Source of the DNA: Thiothrix nivea DSM 5205
GTDB lineage: Bacteria > Pseudomonadota > Gammaproteobacteria > Thiotrichales > Thiotrichaceae
Assembly: GCF_000260135.1 (NCBI RefSeq)
Contig: NZ_JH651384.1
Location: forward strand, 2,483,693 to 2,547,692
Length of the DNA: 64,000 nucleotides
Direction: 5' to 3'
The position numbers and the translations under genes were made by a program. Under the pieces are notes generated by a model, which worked only from the letters and a program-made list of their open reading frames with translations, searched no databases and was not told the DNA's origin. Positions 1-7,887 of this stretch are shown piece after piece. The stretch's first letter is position 1, and each line of letters begins with the position of its first letter.

Positions 1-2
1 CG

Positions 3-1079
3 CAGGCGACGACGCCGACAGGTTCTGGCCAGCTTGCTGCTGCCAGTGGCAAACTGGCCCGGCATGAAGCCGAATTGGCAGCCTGTAAGGGCAAATACCA
101 CAGTGCCGCGCGTATTCAGCAGTGCGAAAAGTATGAATACGGCAAAATCGCCGAAGCCAAAGGTGAAATGGCGGCTGCACAAGCCTCTGCCAGCGGGTCG
201 GCGGCGGTGGTCGGGACTGCCCTGAGCGCGGCCATCAGCCAGGCCAAGACGTTGGAATATGATGAAGACAAGCACTACGCCATGATCCGCCTGATCAAGG
301 GGCTGTTTAATGTGGGTGGAATCTGGGCTTCATTCCTGTTCTCGATGATCATTATTGGCACATTTGAATATGCTTTCCATTTCGTCGGTGGCTACGTGGC
401 CGACCACAAGCGGGCCCTGCTGCTGCTGGGGCGTGATACCCGGGGTGACCTCATCCACCCGGGTGGGGCCATGGCGTTGGCGGGCGTAGGCGAAATTCCA
501 CGCGATCACGGTGCTGGTTTGCGTGACCAATACCTGAACCAGGTAATGCCGGAACGCGCCAACGCTGCCGATATCGCCAATGTCCGCCTGCATCCAACTA
601 CAGAGCCAGCGCCACCAACGGCGGAAGTGGAACCTACAACGGGTAGACCTGTACAGGGGGAACAGGCGGAGGCGACCGATACCAAACTTGCCACCGCAAC
701 GGAAACCGAAGCCGAGCGTCCGGAACCGTTACCCTCCAAGGTACGCGATCTGACCCGCGAACGCTTTTTCAAGCTGATTTACATGGAGGTGCGTTCCCGC
801 GTCATCAACGGTGACCTCAAGCCAACGGTGCGCCCGGTGACAGATGCCGTGACCGATGTGATCCGCCAGCACACTAAGGTACTCGGTTTGCAGCCATCCC
901 TGATTGGCAAGCCGGAACGGCAGAAAATAGCCGAAAAAATCCTCGAAAAGCTAGAGCGGGAAGCCGTGTTGGAACTCAACCCCGAAACAGGTGTCGGAAA
1001 ACCCAAGTACCTGCTGGCCAGCCGCTGGGCAGATCGGACGCTACCGGAAATTCCACTCCCGGGGCACGCTGTCCGGTAA
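3..1079 (+). CDS. Membrane protein of unknown function, 5' end outside the window
   Basis: The frame is open from the first bases of the window, so the true start lies upstream. A possible internal start (TTG at 75) is not needed. The visible part begins with an alanine- and charge-rich, probably helical stretch. A strong hydrophobic segment follows (about 312-396, containing SFLFSMIIIGTFEY), then a Pro/Thr/Glu-rich linker (about 590-730). The C-terminal domain of about 100 residues is helical and basic (about 740-1050) and could be a winged helix, but I cannot name it. I do not recognise the family. One membrane segment plus a cytosolic helical domain resembles proteins of plasmids or integrative elements, but nothing visible here proves that. 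The gene ends about 120 bp before the FimV-like gene. Confidence 0.6.
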   Translation, partial: QATTPTGSGQLAAASGKLARHEAELAACKGKYHSAARIQQCEKYEYGKIAEAKGEMAAAQASASGSAAVVGTALSAAISQAKTLEYDEDKHYAMIRLIKGLFNVGGIWASFLFSMIIIGTFEYAFHFVGGYVADHKRALLLLGRDTRGDLIHPGGAMALAGVGEIPRDHGAGLRDQYLNQVMPERANAADIANVRLHPTTEPAPPTAEVEPTTGRPVQGEQAEATDTKLATATETEAERPEPLPSKVRDLTRERFFKLIYMEVRSRVINGDLKPTVRPVTDAVTDVIRQHTKVLGLQPSLIGKPERQKIAEKILEKLEREAVLELNPETGVGKPKYLLASRWADRTLPEIPLPGHAVR

Positions 1080-1125
1080 TCCGTGCATGACTGGCCGCTC
1101 TCAGGTTATGATCGGGGCTATTGGC

Positions 1126-1152
1126 GACCCGGCTGCATTTGCAGCCCGGGTC
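1126..1152 (+). terminator. GC-rich hairpin after the first gene
   Basis: GACCCGGCTGC and GCAGCCCGGGTC form an 11-12 bp stem with one bulged base and an ATTT loop. It sits 47 bp after the stop of the first gene and 45 bp before the next start. No run of T follows, so it is a weak intrinsic terminator at best and could instead be a leader structure. Confidence 0.35.
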
Positions 1153-1196
1153 GTCTATATAAAAGATTAACCTTGGATTGTCTGCGCGGAAAAGCC

Positions 1197-2393
1197 ATGA
1201 AACACAAAACCTTTGCCGCCGCCACGGGGCTGTTGCTGGCGGCGTCCATCTTCCTGCAACCTGCCTATGCGGAGCAGTACGGCCCGATCAAAAGCAATGA
1301 AACCTTGTGGGACATCGCCAATCACTACAGTTCCAGCCAGGGCGTAAGCACAGCGAAAATGATGCAAGCTTTCCGCGCCGAGAATCCCCACGCTTTTATT
1401 GCCGGCCACCCGGGCATGTTGAAAAAGGGTATTTACCTCAAGGTGCCTGCTCTGGGGGGAGTGGTTGAACAAGCGGAAGCAGCACCGGTAGCGGGCAAAC
1501 CGGCGGCAGTTACAGATTCCCAACCTTCTGCTGAAACCACCGTCAACATGGCCAGTTTACAGGGCGAGATTGACAAGCTGCGCAATCAGCTCAAGAAAGA
1601 GCAGGAAAAAAGCGCCAGCATGGCTCTGCAAATCAAGGCATTACAGGGGCAATCCAAGCAATCAGGCAAGGCAGGCCAACAGCAAGTATCCACTTTACAA
1701 TCAGAACTATTGATCAAATTACAGACTGATTTGGCTGGTCTCAAGCAACAATTGCAGCAAAAAGATGTCCGTATCGTTGAATTGCAGGCCATCTCCAAAC
1801 AGTCCAATGCCAAAAACAGCAAAGCCATGCAGGCGGAACTGGCCGACCTCAAGGCATTGTTGGAACAGCGCGATACCCATATCCAGAACCTGCAAGCTGC
1901 TTTGCGTGAAGCCAGCATTTCCATCAAGCGCCAGTTTGCTGAAAATCAGGCACTACACGCCCAACTTAAGGCGGAACAGCCTGATGCCGGGCTTGCCGCG
2001 CCGCAACCACCTGCGGAACCAGGCTCGGGTACACCATCCAGCCTGACGCTGGCAGGTGCTGAAGCAGCGGGTCAGACAGCGGAACCCCCACCTGCTGCCA
2101 GTGCCTCCACCCCGGTTGTTTTTGCTGACCAGATCGCTCCCGCTACCCAAGAGCCTACCGAGACTGACAAAAAGCCGGTTTCGTTGCAAAACATGCTGCA
2201 ACAGCAGGCTACCGATAATGGCAGTGCCAACCAGGACGATGGGTTTCCCATGCCTTCCCGTGTGTCGGTCGTGATTGCGCTGATTTCCCTGATGTTTGTG
2301 TTGGCACTGGCTTGGCGGGCGTTCTCCCAGCAACGCGCATTGCGTGAGGAAGAGGCCCGTTTGCGCGCAGCACTGGGCAGTGAAGCCGTTTGA
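1197..2393 (+). CDS. FimV-like protein with N-terminal LysM-type domain and coiled coil
   Basis: The frame is open from 1083, but ATG at 1197 is preferred because it begins a clear signal peptide (MKHKTFAAATGLLLAAS, probable cleavage after PAYA). Mature residues match the FimV N-terminal domain: YGPIKSNETLWDIA, then a helix ending in AFRAENPHAF and a GIYLKVP strand, as in LysM-like peptidoglycan-binding modules. Residues about 115-255 are a long Gln/Lys/Leu coiled coil. A Pro/Ala-rich linker follows, then one membrane segment near the C-terminus (VVIALISLMFVLALAW). At 398 residues it is far shorter than FimV/HubP and lacks the acidic tetratricopeptide C-terminal part. It probably acts at the envelope or cell pole. 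The next gene appears to start inside its last codons. Confidence 0.75.
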   Translation: MKHKTFAAATGLLLAASIFLQPAYAEQYGPIKSNETLWDIANHYSSSQGVSTAKMMQAFRAENPHAFIAGHPGMLKKGIYLKVPALGGVVEQAEAAPVAGKPAAVTDSQPSAETTVNMASLQGEIDKLRNQLKKEQEKSASMALQIKALQGQSKQSGKAGQQQVSTLQSELLIKLQTDLAGLKQQLQQKDVRIVELQAISKQSNAKNSKAMQAELADLKALLEQRDTHIQNLQAALREASISIKRQFAENQALHAQLKAEQPDAGLAAPQPPAEPGSGTPSSLTLAGAEAAGQTAEPPPAASASTPVVFADQIAPATQEPTETDKKPVSLQNMLQQQATDNGSANQDDGFPMPSRVSVVIALISLMFVLALAWRAFSQQRALREEEARLRAALGSEAV

Positions 2394-2590
2394 TTTATTG
2401 ATTTCGCAGCGGGAAACCATCGTGCTGTTGCACGGTATCTGGATGCGGCCATGGCTGCTGAACCCGCTGGCGGAACGCTTGCGTACTGCTGGCTATCAAG
2501 TCAATGTGCCGGGGTATGCGTCTGTCAGGCTCACCCCGGCGCAGAATGCTGACCAGCTTTACCGGCTTATCCAACACTTTTCCACAGATT

Positions 2591-3713
2591 TAGGACTTAC
2601 GCATTGACGGCGGCCTGAAATTGTGGGTTGAGGTGCTGCTTGCCTTGCATGAAGCGGCTGACAAAAGCAGCCACAGCATCCGTGTACAAGTCGCGTTGCC
2701 ATTGGTAGGCGTTGCTGATGATGTCAACAAACTGCATCTGTTGCAGGTGGACATAGCTGCACAAGGCGGCAAAGATATGGTTACGTATCGGGACGTTGCC
2801 GCGTACCTGGAATTTCTCGATATGGCAGACCTGCTTGATCATGCGGTGGTATTGCTCAATCTGCCAATGCTGGTCATGCAGGGTCTGGAAATCCGCTTGC
2901 TGGAAGGTGTCATAGGCGTCAGCATTCGGGAGGAAAACCACGTAATGGCGCAGTTGGTCTTTTAACTGCGTCCGAAACAGCTTTACCTCGCCAAATTCGC
3001 GTAACCAGACCCTCAGCCCGTCAGCAGGGATGTCCAGTTTCTGTACCTGCACCCATGACCCCTTTTCGGTGGATACCCGGCGGTTGCTTTCCACAGCGAA
3101 CAGGAACCCCATGCGGTGGTTTCTTACCGTTTTGAGGTTGCCCACACAGGAATACCAGCTATCCCCGGTCATGAAGGCGGGTTGCAGCCCCCATGCCAAC
3201 ACGTCCTCCAGCATGTCGAGGAAATAATCATTCTTGGTCTTGCCCTCTGCCTTGTCATACACCCGGTAGTTGACCGGCAGGCTGCGCCCTTGCGGGTCAC
3301 TGTAATACAACGTGATCAGGTTCAGCCCCTTGACCACCCGGTGGTGCTTGCCTGACCAGAAGTGTCCAACCAGCTCCATATGCTGGCTGTAGGGTTTGTC
3401 CAGCGTACTGTCATCCACATTCAATGTCCCGCCCACCAGGTTCAGCAGCCGCGATGCTTCGTTGAACAGGTCTTTTGGCTCATAGGCTTCCCGCAACAGG
3501 AAGCGGTTTACACTGTCATGCGAGATGCCCATCACTTCCGACAGGCGGGTGCAGGTGCTTGATTTCGGTTCACTCATCAGAAACCCCATGTACATTGGCA
3601 GGGTGCAATTGGCTGTCGGTGGGCGTTTGGGCCTTCTTATCATTGGCTTTTATGTCGCGTGAAAAACTTATTCCTGACACAGACAGGGCTGCTTCGTCAA
3701 TGCGTAAGTCCTA
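2591..3713 (-). mobile_element. Complete IS of 1123 bp, IS4/IS701-like
   Basis: The ends are inverted repeats, matching at 19 of 20 positions and starting TAGGACTTACGCATTGACG. They are flanked by a direct target repeat AGATT (2586-2590 and 3714-3718). One transposase gene fills the minus strand and its stop codon lies within the left inverted repeat. Matching ends and target repeats indicate a fairly recent insertion. I assign it to the IS4 superfamily, probably IS701-like, from the transposase motifs; the exact family is uncertain. Confidence 0.9.
2597..3643 (-). CDS. DDE transposase of the IS
   Basis: The 348 residues hold a recognisable DDE triad: Asp in NVDDSTLDKPYS (about D78), Asp in MTGDSWYS (D161) and Glu in HWQIEQYHRMIKQ (E263). 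The N-terminal part (TRLSEVMGISHDSVNRFL) is a helix-turn-helix for binding the ends. The translation start is uncertain, because internal ATGs (for example at 3595, MYMGFLMSEP) would also keep the whole helix-turn-helix. The gene occupies nearly the entire element and is not visibly damaged, so the IS may still be active. Confidence 0.88.
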   Translation of the reverse strand: MIRRPKRPPTANCTLPMYMGFLMSEPKSSTCTRLSEVMGISHDSVNRFLLREAYEPKDLFNEASRLLNLVGGTLNVDDSTLDKPYSQHMELVGHFWSGKHHRVVKGLNLITLYYSDPQGRSLPVNYRVYDKAEGKTKNDYFLDMLEDVLAWGLQPAFMTGDSWYSCVGNLKTVRNHRMGFLFAVESNRRVSTEKGSWVQVQKLDIPADGLRVWLREFGEVKLFRTQLKDQLRHYVVFLPNADAYDTFQQADFQTLHDQHWQIEQYHRMIKQVCHIEKFQVRGNVPIRNHIFAALCSYVHLQQMQFVDIISNAYQWQRDLYTDAVAAFVSRFMQGKQHLNPQFQAAVNA

Positions 3714-4144
3714 AGATTATCTACACATTGTCGCCCATAGTCTGGGCGGCATTGTCGCTTTGCATTTGTTGGGCCGACACCCGGATTTGCCGCCGGGTCG
3801 CTTGGTGACACTGGGTACACCGGTACAGGGAAGCCTGGCTGCCCATACCCTCAGCCGCCTACCCTTGCTGGGGCTGGCGTTTGGCAGCAGCATGGAGCAA
3901 GGGCTTTCCGGTCAGGATGTGCCTGCTGGCAGTGGGCGTGAATGGGGGGCAGTGATTGGTACGCGCCCGCTGGGGTTGGGGGCACTGTTCCTGCGCGGGG
4001 AATTGAGTGATGGGGCGGTGCGGGTGTGTGAGGCGGAGCATCCGGCACAAACGGCACGTATCCACCTGCCCCTTTCGCATACGGGCATGTTGTTTTCACC
4101 ATTGGCATCCCGGCATATTATCGGTTTTTTGCAAAATGGTGATT

Positions 4145-5128
4145 TTAGCCTTCCAGCAGTGCCAGCAAACGGCGGGTGACGTTGGCAGCATCTGCCGTTG
4201 CCGCACCGCTGAGATTTTCCAGCCGTTGGCAGCCATGGCTGTTGCCTTGAATGCCGGTGAGTTCCGGCACGGTAACGGGGTAAAGTGCCAATGCCGGTTT
4301 GTCCAGCGCGGCGGCGATGTGCATCAGGCCGGTATCCATGCCGATCACGCCACTGGCCCCTTGCATAATGGCAGCCAGTTCACCCAGGTGGCTGCGCGGC
4401 AGTACCTGTACACTATCATTTGCTTGCGCCAGCCGTTCGGCGCGTTCCCGTTCACGCGGGTTGCCCCACGGCAACAAGGTCTGGATGCCTTGTCGGGCGA
4501 GGGTGGCAGTCAGGGTGAGCCAATGGCTTTCTGGCCATTCCTTGTCCACCCGGCTGGTACCATGCAAGGCGACGATGTAAGGTTGCGGCAGTTTGTCAGC
4601 AGGCTCAGGAAATCGGGTGTTGGCAATGCCATGGTCGAGCGGCAGGCTTTCAATCGTGTAGCCGAGGGCATGGGCCGTTAACAAACGGTTGCGGGTAATG
4701 GCGTGGCGTTGTTTGGAGACGCTGAAGGTATGCTGGTAGAACAGGCTGGCCATGGGTTCGCGGATGCTGTGGCGATCGTAACCGCTGGTTTTTCCTCGTG
4801 CCATTTTCCCCAGTAAGGTGCTTTTCATCAGACCCTGGCTGTCAATCACGGCATCGTACTCTTCCTGTTGCAGGCTTTGGCGGAATGCCTGAATCTCTTG
4901 CCAGCTTGTGCGTTTGAACAATTGCCTGCGCCAGCGACGAATGGCAACAGGAATGACATGCCTGACAGCAGGATGCCAGGAAGGCACTTCGGCAAAATTT
5001 TCTTCCACCACCCAGTCAACCACTAGCCCGGGATTAAAATGGGTGGCATCGGTGACTGCGGGCAACATGTGTACAACGTCCCCCAGAGATGATGTTTTTA
5101 TAATCAGAATTTTTTGTATGGATGTCAT
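4145..5128 (-). CDS. waaC: Lipopolysaccharide heptosyltransferase I
   Basis: This GT9 enzyme adds the first L-glycero-D-manno-heptose from ADP-heptose to Kdo2-lipid A on the cytoplasmic face of the inner membrane. Its 327 residues begin with ILIIKTSSLGDVVHMLPA, the typical heptosyltransferase N-terminus. Further family marks are DAVIDSQGLMKS, ALHGTSRVDKEWP in the second Rossmann domain, and GVIGMDTGLMHIAAAL in the nucleotide-sugar site. WaaC is preferred over WaaF because of DSQGLMKS and HGTSRVDKEWP. Its 3' end overlaps the broken hydrolase. It starts just inside the AT-rich gap that holds the DnaA-box-like motifs and has no co-directional neighbour. Confidence 0.88.
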   Translation of the reverse strand: MTSIQKILIIKTSSLGDVVHMLPAVTDATHFNPGLVVDWVVEENFAEVPSWHPAVRHVIPVAIRRWRRQLFKRTSWQEIQAFRQSLQQEEYDAVIDSQGLMKSTLLGKMARGKTSGYDRHSIREPMASLFYQHTFSVSKQRHAITRNRLLTAHALGYTIESLPLDHGIANTRFPEPADKLPQPYIVALHGTSRVDKEWPESHWLTLTATLARQGIQTLLPWGNPRERERAERLAQANDSVQVLPRSHLGELAAIMQGASGVIGMDTGLMHIAAALDKPALALYPVTVPELTGIQGNSHGCQRLENLSGAATADAANVTRRLLALLEG

Positions 5129-5131
5129 ACA

Positions 5132-5147
5132 AGCTCCACGTGGAACA
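5132..5147. promoter_or_regulatory. parS-like palindrome
   Basis: On the minus strand this reads TGTTCCACGTGGAGCT. It differs at two positions from TGTTCCACGTGGAACA, a form of the ParB-binding parS site known in Gammaproteobacteria; the inner TCCACGTGGA is a perfect palindrome. It lies 3 bp before the waaC start codon, so an operator for another regulator is equally possible. Confidence 0.3.
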
Positions 5148-5180
5148 TCGCCACAACGGGGTAGCCCAGTAACCCTGTTT

Positions 5181-5189
5181 TGTGGATAA
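5181..5189 (-). promoter_or_regulatory. DnaA-box consensus match
   Basis: TGTGGATAA is the reverse complement of the consensus DnaA box TTATCCACA. It is one of two perfect matches in the gap. Confidence 0.4.
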
Positions 5190-5409
5190 GTCGGTCAAAA
5201 TGACAAGAATAACGGCAGTTTTGCTGCTGGTAAACTTCTCTCTGAATTGGATATAAGAAAACTATTTCCCAATAAAAAAATAAAGCTATCAGATCAAATG
5301 CAGTATTTTCTAGGTTAACGGTAGGATGTGGTGCTTCCATAGGGCTTTTTAGTATGCTAGGGATTCTGCTTTTTATCCAGACTGAAGAAATTGTTGAAAA
5401 TGTGTTTCC

Positions 5410-5430
5410 TGTGGATAACTTCGTGGATAA
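5410..5430 (-). promoter_or_regulatory. Pair of DnaA-box-like sites
   Basis: TGTGGATAA (5410-5418, perfect) and CGTGGATAA (5422-5430, one mismatch) lie in the same orientation with a 3-bp spacer, so their starts are 12 bp apart. Close spacing of co-oriented boxes is typical of functional DnaA-binding clusters. Confidence 0.4.
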
Positions 5431-5564
5431 GTTCATGGACTTGTTAGCAACATTAAGCCGATTCATGCTGGCAAAGTGTAGCAGAAGCCGGTGAAATGCT
5501 GGAAAAGAATAACCGGATACGGTACAAGGCAGTTTCAATTTGATGATGATTTGATGGGGACAAG

Positions 5565-6560
5565 ATGAAATACGACGTTTTCGGCATTGGCAATGCGCTG
5601 GTGGACAAAGAATTTGAGGTCACTGAAGATTTTCTGGCGGCAAACGGCATCCAGAAAGGCATGATGACGCTGATTGACCAAGCCAAACAACAGCAGTTAC
5701 TGGCCGGGCTGACAGAAACCTTCGGCATGAAAAAGCGTGCCAGTGGCGGTTCTGCCGCCAACAGCATCGTGGCAGTCAGCCAGTTTGGTGGCAAGACTTT
5801 CTACGCCTGCAAGGTGGCGAATGATGAAACCGGCGAATTCTACATGCACGACCTGCACGCAGCAGGTGTTGCCACCAAACTGGATCAGGTGCGTTCCACT
5901 ACCGAAGGCGTCACCGGCAAATGCATGGTGATGGTCACGCCGGACGCCGAGCGCACCATGAACACCTTCCTCGGCATTACCGCCGACTTTTCCGAAGCCG
6001 AACTGCATCTGGACGAACTCAAGCAGGCCCAGTACCTGTATATCGAGGGCTATCTGGTGACTTCCGACCTGTCACGTGCCGCCGTATTGAAAGCGCGTGA
6101 AGTAGCCATGGAGCACGGCGTGAAAACGGCCATGACCTTCTCTGACCCGGCGATGGTGACCTATTTCGGCGACGGCGTGCGCCAGATGTTGGGCGATGGC
6201 GTCGACATCCTGTTCTGCAACCGCGAGGAGGCCTGTACCTTTACCGGCAAATCCGATCTGGAAGAAGCCCTTGCCGCAATCAAGCCGTATGCGGGCAAAT
6301 TGGTGATAACGTTGGGCAGCAAGGGCGCGTTGGTGGTGGATGAGACAGGCCGTACCGAAATCGCCGCCCACCCGGTCAAGGCCATCGACACCAATGGCGC
6401 GGGCGATATGTTCGCAGGCGCATTCCTGTACGGTGTTACTCAGGGGATGGACAACGCGCGCGCAGGCAAACTGGCGAGTCTGGCGGCATCAAGGATTGTA
6501 ACCGTGTTTGGCGCACGTTTGAGTAATGATGCGCACCGGGAAGTGCTGGCAGCGGTTTAA
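5565..6560 (+). CDS. Adenosine kinase (PfkB family)
   Basis: This 331-residue PfkB/ribokinase-fold enzyme most resembles bacterial adenosine kinases, which turn adenosine into AMP with ATP. The N-terminus MKYDVFGIGNALVDKEF and the block KRASGGSAANSIVAVSQFGG match that subgroup. The C-terminal signature DTNGAGDMFAGAFLYG carries the catalytic aspartate and anion hole. GGGG 7 bp before ATG serves as a ribosome-binding site. Its 3' end overlaps the convergent ribF end by 4 bp. Other PfkB sugar kinases are possible, but the N-terminal block makes adenosine the best guess. A role in S-adenosylhomocysteine recycling is an inference. Confidence 0.8.
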   Translation: MKYDVFGIGNALVDKEFEVTEDFLAANGIQKGMMTLIDQAKQQQLLAGLTETFGMKKRASGGSAANSIVAVSQFGGKTFYACKVANDETGEFYMHDLHAAGVATKLDQVRSTTEGVTGKCMVMVTPDAERTMNTFLGITADFSEAELHLDELKQAQYLYIEGYLVTSDLSRAAVLKAREVAMEHGVKTAMTFSDPAMVTYFGDGVRQMLGDGVDILFCNREEACTFTGKSDLEEALAAIKPYAGKLVITLGSKGALVVDETGRTEIAAHPVKAIDTNGAGDMFAGAFLYGVTQGMDNARAGKLASLAASRIVTVFGARLSNDAHREVLAAV

Positions 6561-7474
6561 AACCCTGCCCTTGCCTGCGCCGCATCCCGCGCGATTTGTG
6601 CTTTCAACTCATCCAGCGAGGCGAATTTCATTTCGTCACGGATGAAGGCGACCGGCTCCACGCAAATGTGCTGCCCATACACCTGCCGGTTGAAGTCGAA
6701 CAGGTGGGCTTCCAGCCGGTTTTCCACCCCATGTACGGTTGGGCGTGCGCCGAGATTGGCCACGCCCGTGACAGGTTGTTCGCCTAGCCCGTAAACCTTT
6801 ACCGCATACACGCCTTTGCGCAATGCCACATGTTGCGGCACGCGCATGTTCAGGGTCGGGAAACCGATGGTGCGCCCGCGCTTGTCGCCGTGGCGCACCC
6901 GCCCGGAAATGCGGTAAGGCTTGCCCAGCAGTTCCGCTGCCAGTGCCAGTTCCGCCGTGCTCAGCGCCAGCCGGATGCGGGTGCTGCTGACGCGCTCGTC
7001 GTCGTGCAGGAAGGTGGGCGTATCTACCACCTGCATCCCCTGCTCCGCGCCCATTTGTTGCAACATACGGTAATCACCGCGCCGCCCCTTGCCGAAACGG
7101 AAATCATCGCCGACCACCAGATAACGTACTTTCAGCCCATCCAGCAGGATGTTTTGCACGAAATCTTCCGCCTCCATGCCCGCCAGTTGCTGGTTGAAGC
7201 GCAGGCAAGCAAAGCGGTCAACGTTCATGCCGCTGAGCAGGCGCAGCTTGTCGCGCAAGGCGTAAATGCGTGGCGGCGGTGGGGAACGGAAAAACTCGAT
7301 CGGTAGCGGCTCGAAGCTGATGACGGTGGCGGGCAAACCCAATGCCTGCGCTTTCCACTCGACGTGCTGGATAACGGCCTGATGCCCTTTGTGCAGGCCA
7401 TCGAAGTTGCCGATGGTGGCGACACAACCGGGGTCGGAAGCGGGGGCTGGCAAGATGCGGCGTATCAGTTTCAT
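6557..7474 (-). CDS. ribF: Bifunctional riboflavin kinase / FAD synthetase
   Basis: The 305 residues match RibF, which phosphorylates riboflavin to FMN and adenylates it to FAD. The N-terminal nucleotidyltransferase half has GNFDGLHKGHQAV (HxGH-type site) and STRIRLAL. The C-terminal kinase half has GKPYRISGRVRHGDKRGRTI followed by GFPTLNM. The ATG overlaps the stop of the upstream toxin gene as ATGA, so ribF is translationally coupled to a toxin-antitoxin pair. In many gammaproteobacteria ribF instead precedes ileS-lspA. Confidence 0.95.
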   Translation of the reverse strand: MKLIRRILPAPASDPGCVATIGNFDGLHKGHQAVIQHVEWKAQALGLPATVISFEPLPIEFFRSPPPPRIYALRDKLRLLSGMNVDRFACLRFNQQLAGMEAEDFVQNILLDGLKVRYLVVGDDFRFGKGRRGDYRMLQQMGAEQGMQVVDTPTFLHDDERVSSTRIRLALSTAELALAAELLGKPYRISGRVRHGDKRGRTIGFPTLNMRVPQHVALRKGVYAVKVYGLGEQPVTGVANLGARPTVHGVENRLEAHLFDFNRQVYGQHICVEPVAFIRDEMKFASLDELKAQIARDAAQARAGF

Positions 7475-7887
7475 GTAAACGGGTTCAGCAGTTGGGTTCC
7501 TGTTCCCGCAAAATCATCCACGTTACGGGTCACAACGGTCAAATTATACAGCAAAGCGGTGGCGGCTATCAGTTTATCCAGTTCGTGTTCGTAATGGGGA
7601 ACCCGCAACCTGCCCCATAGCTGGGCGATGTCGGCGTCAATGCCGATAATGGCGTCCTGGTAATCGGTCAGGATAGTTTCCAGCCAGCGTTCCAGTTGGT
7701 CTGCCTGTTCACGGTCGTTGCGGTGGCGGATCAATTCCAGGCCACGGCGTAATTCCCCAAGGGTGACGACTGACAGGAACAGTTTGTCGCGGTTAGCGAT
7801 AACTTGCTGGAAAAATGCCTGCACACCGGGGTTGGCGCGTTCACCCTTGCGGATTTCGCTGATGACGTTGGTATCAAGCAAATACAT
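7471..7887 (-). CDS. PIN-domain toxin, VapC/FitB type
   Basis: This is a PIN-fold ribonuclease of about 138 residues, the toxin of a type II pair. Acidic residues of the active site are visible in YLLDTNVISEIRKGE, TLGELRRGL and VTRNVDDF. The frame is open further upstream, but ATG at 7887 is the start because it gives the standard PIN N-terminus and a 14-bp overlap with the antitoxin gene, normal for such pairs. The stop codon overlaps the ribF start. Known VapC proteins cleave tRNA or rRNA; the target here is unknown. Confidence 0.88.
   Translation of the reverse strand: MYLLDTNVISEIRKGERANPGVQAFFQQVIANRDKLFLSVVTLGELRRGLELIRHRNDREQADQLERWLETILTDYQDAIIGIDADIAQLWGRLRVPHYEHELDKLIAATALLYNLTVVTRNVDDFAGTGTQLLNPFT

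Larger units (their letters stand above)
2380..4179 (+). pseudogene. Alpha/beta hydrolase (lipase-like), interrupted by an IS
   Basis: The 5' part (2380-2590) encodes an alpha/beta-hydrolase start with the oxyanion-hole motif VLLHGIWM. The 3' part (3719-4179) continues with LHIVAHSLGGIVALHLLG, which holds the nucleophile serine, then TLGTPVQGS and a late SHTGM that could carry the catalytic histidine. Removing the IS and one copy of its 5-bp target repeat rejoins the frame exactly and gives about 223 residues. The intact gene was therefore an esterase/lipase of the PGAP1-like or triacylglycerol lipase type. GTG at 2380 overlaps the upstream gene; TTG at 2398 is an alternative start. The 3' end overlaps the convergent waaC end by 35 bp. 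As it stands the product is truncated before the catalytic serine. Confidence 0.85.
5129..5564. other. 436-bp AT-rich intergenic gap with origin-like motifs
   Basis: No convincing gene lies here, although the minus strand has an open frame of low-complexity composition. The gap separates divergent waaC and adenosine kinase, so it must carry both promoters. It contains a parS-like palindrome, two perfect TTATCCACA boxes, one box with a single mismatch (5422-5430) and a further weak match (TTATCCAGA, 5373-5381). A core around 5240-5300 is rich in A and T. Exact DnaA boxes were not noticed elsewhere in the window. Origin function is unproven. Confidence 0.5.

Noticed and set aside
5125-5538. Open frame of 137 codons on the minus strand in the AT-rich gap
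   Set aside because: Composition is low-complexity and Ser/Leu-rich, there is no ribosome-binding site or family resemblance, and it overlaps the waaC start and the DnaA-box-like sites.
5129-5564. Calling the gap the chromosomal origin outright
   Set aside because: dnaA, dnaN, mnmG, rnpA and parAB are absent, gene orientation does not diverge consistently from this point, and no skew calculation was possible.
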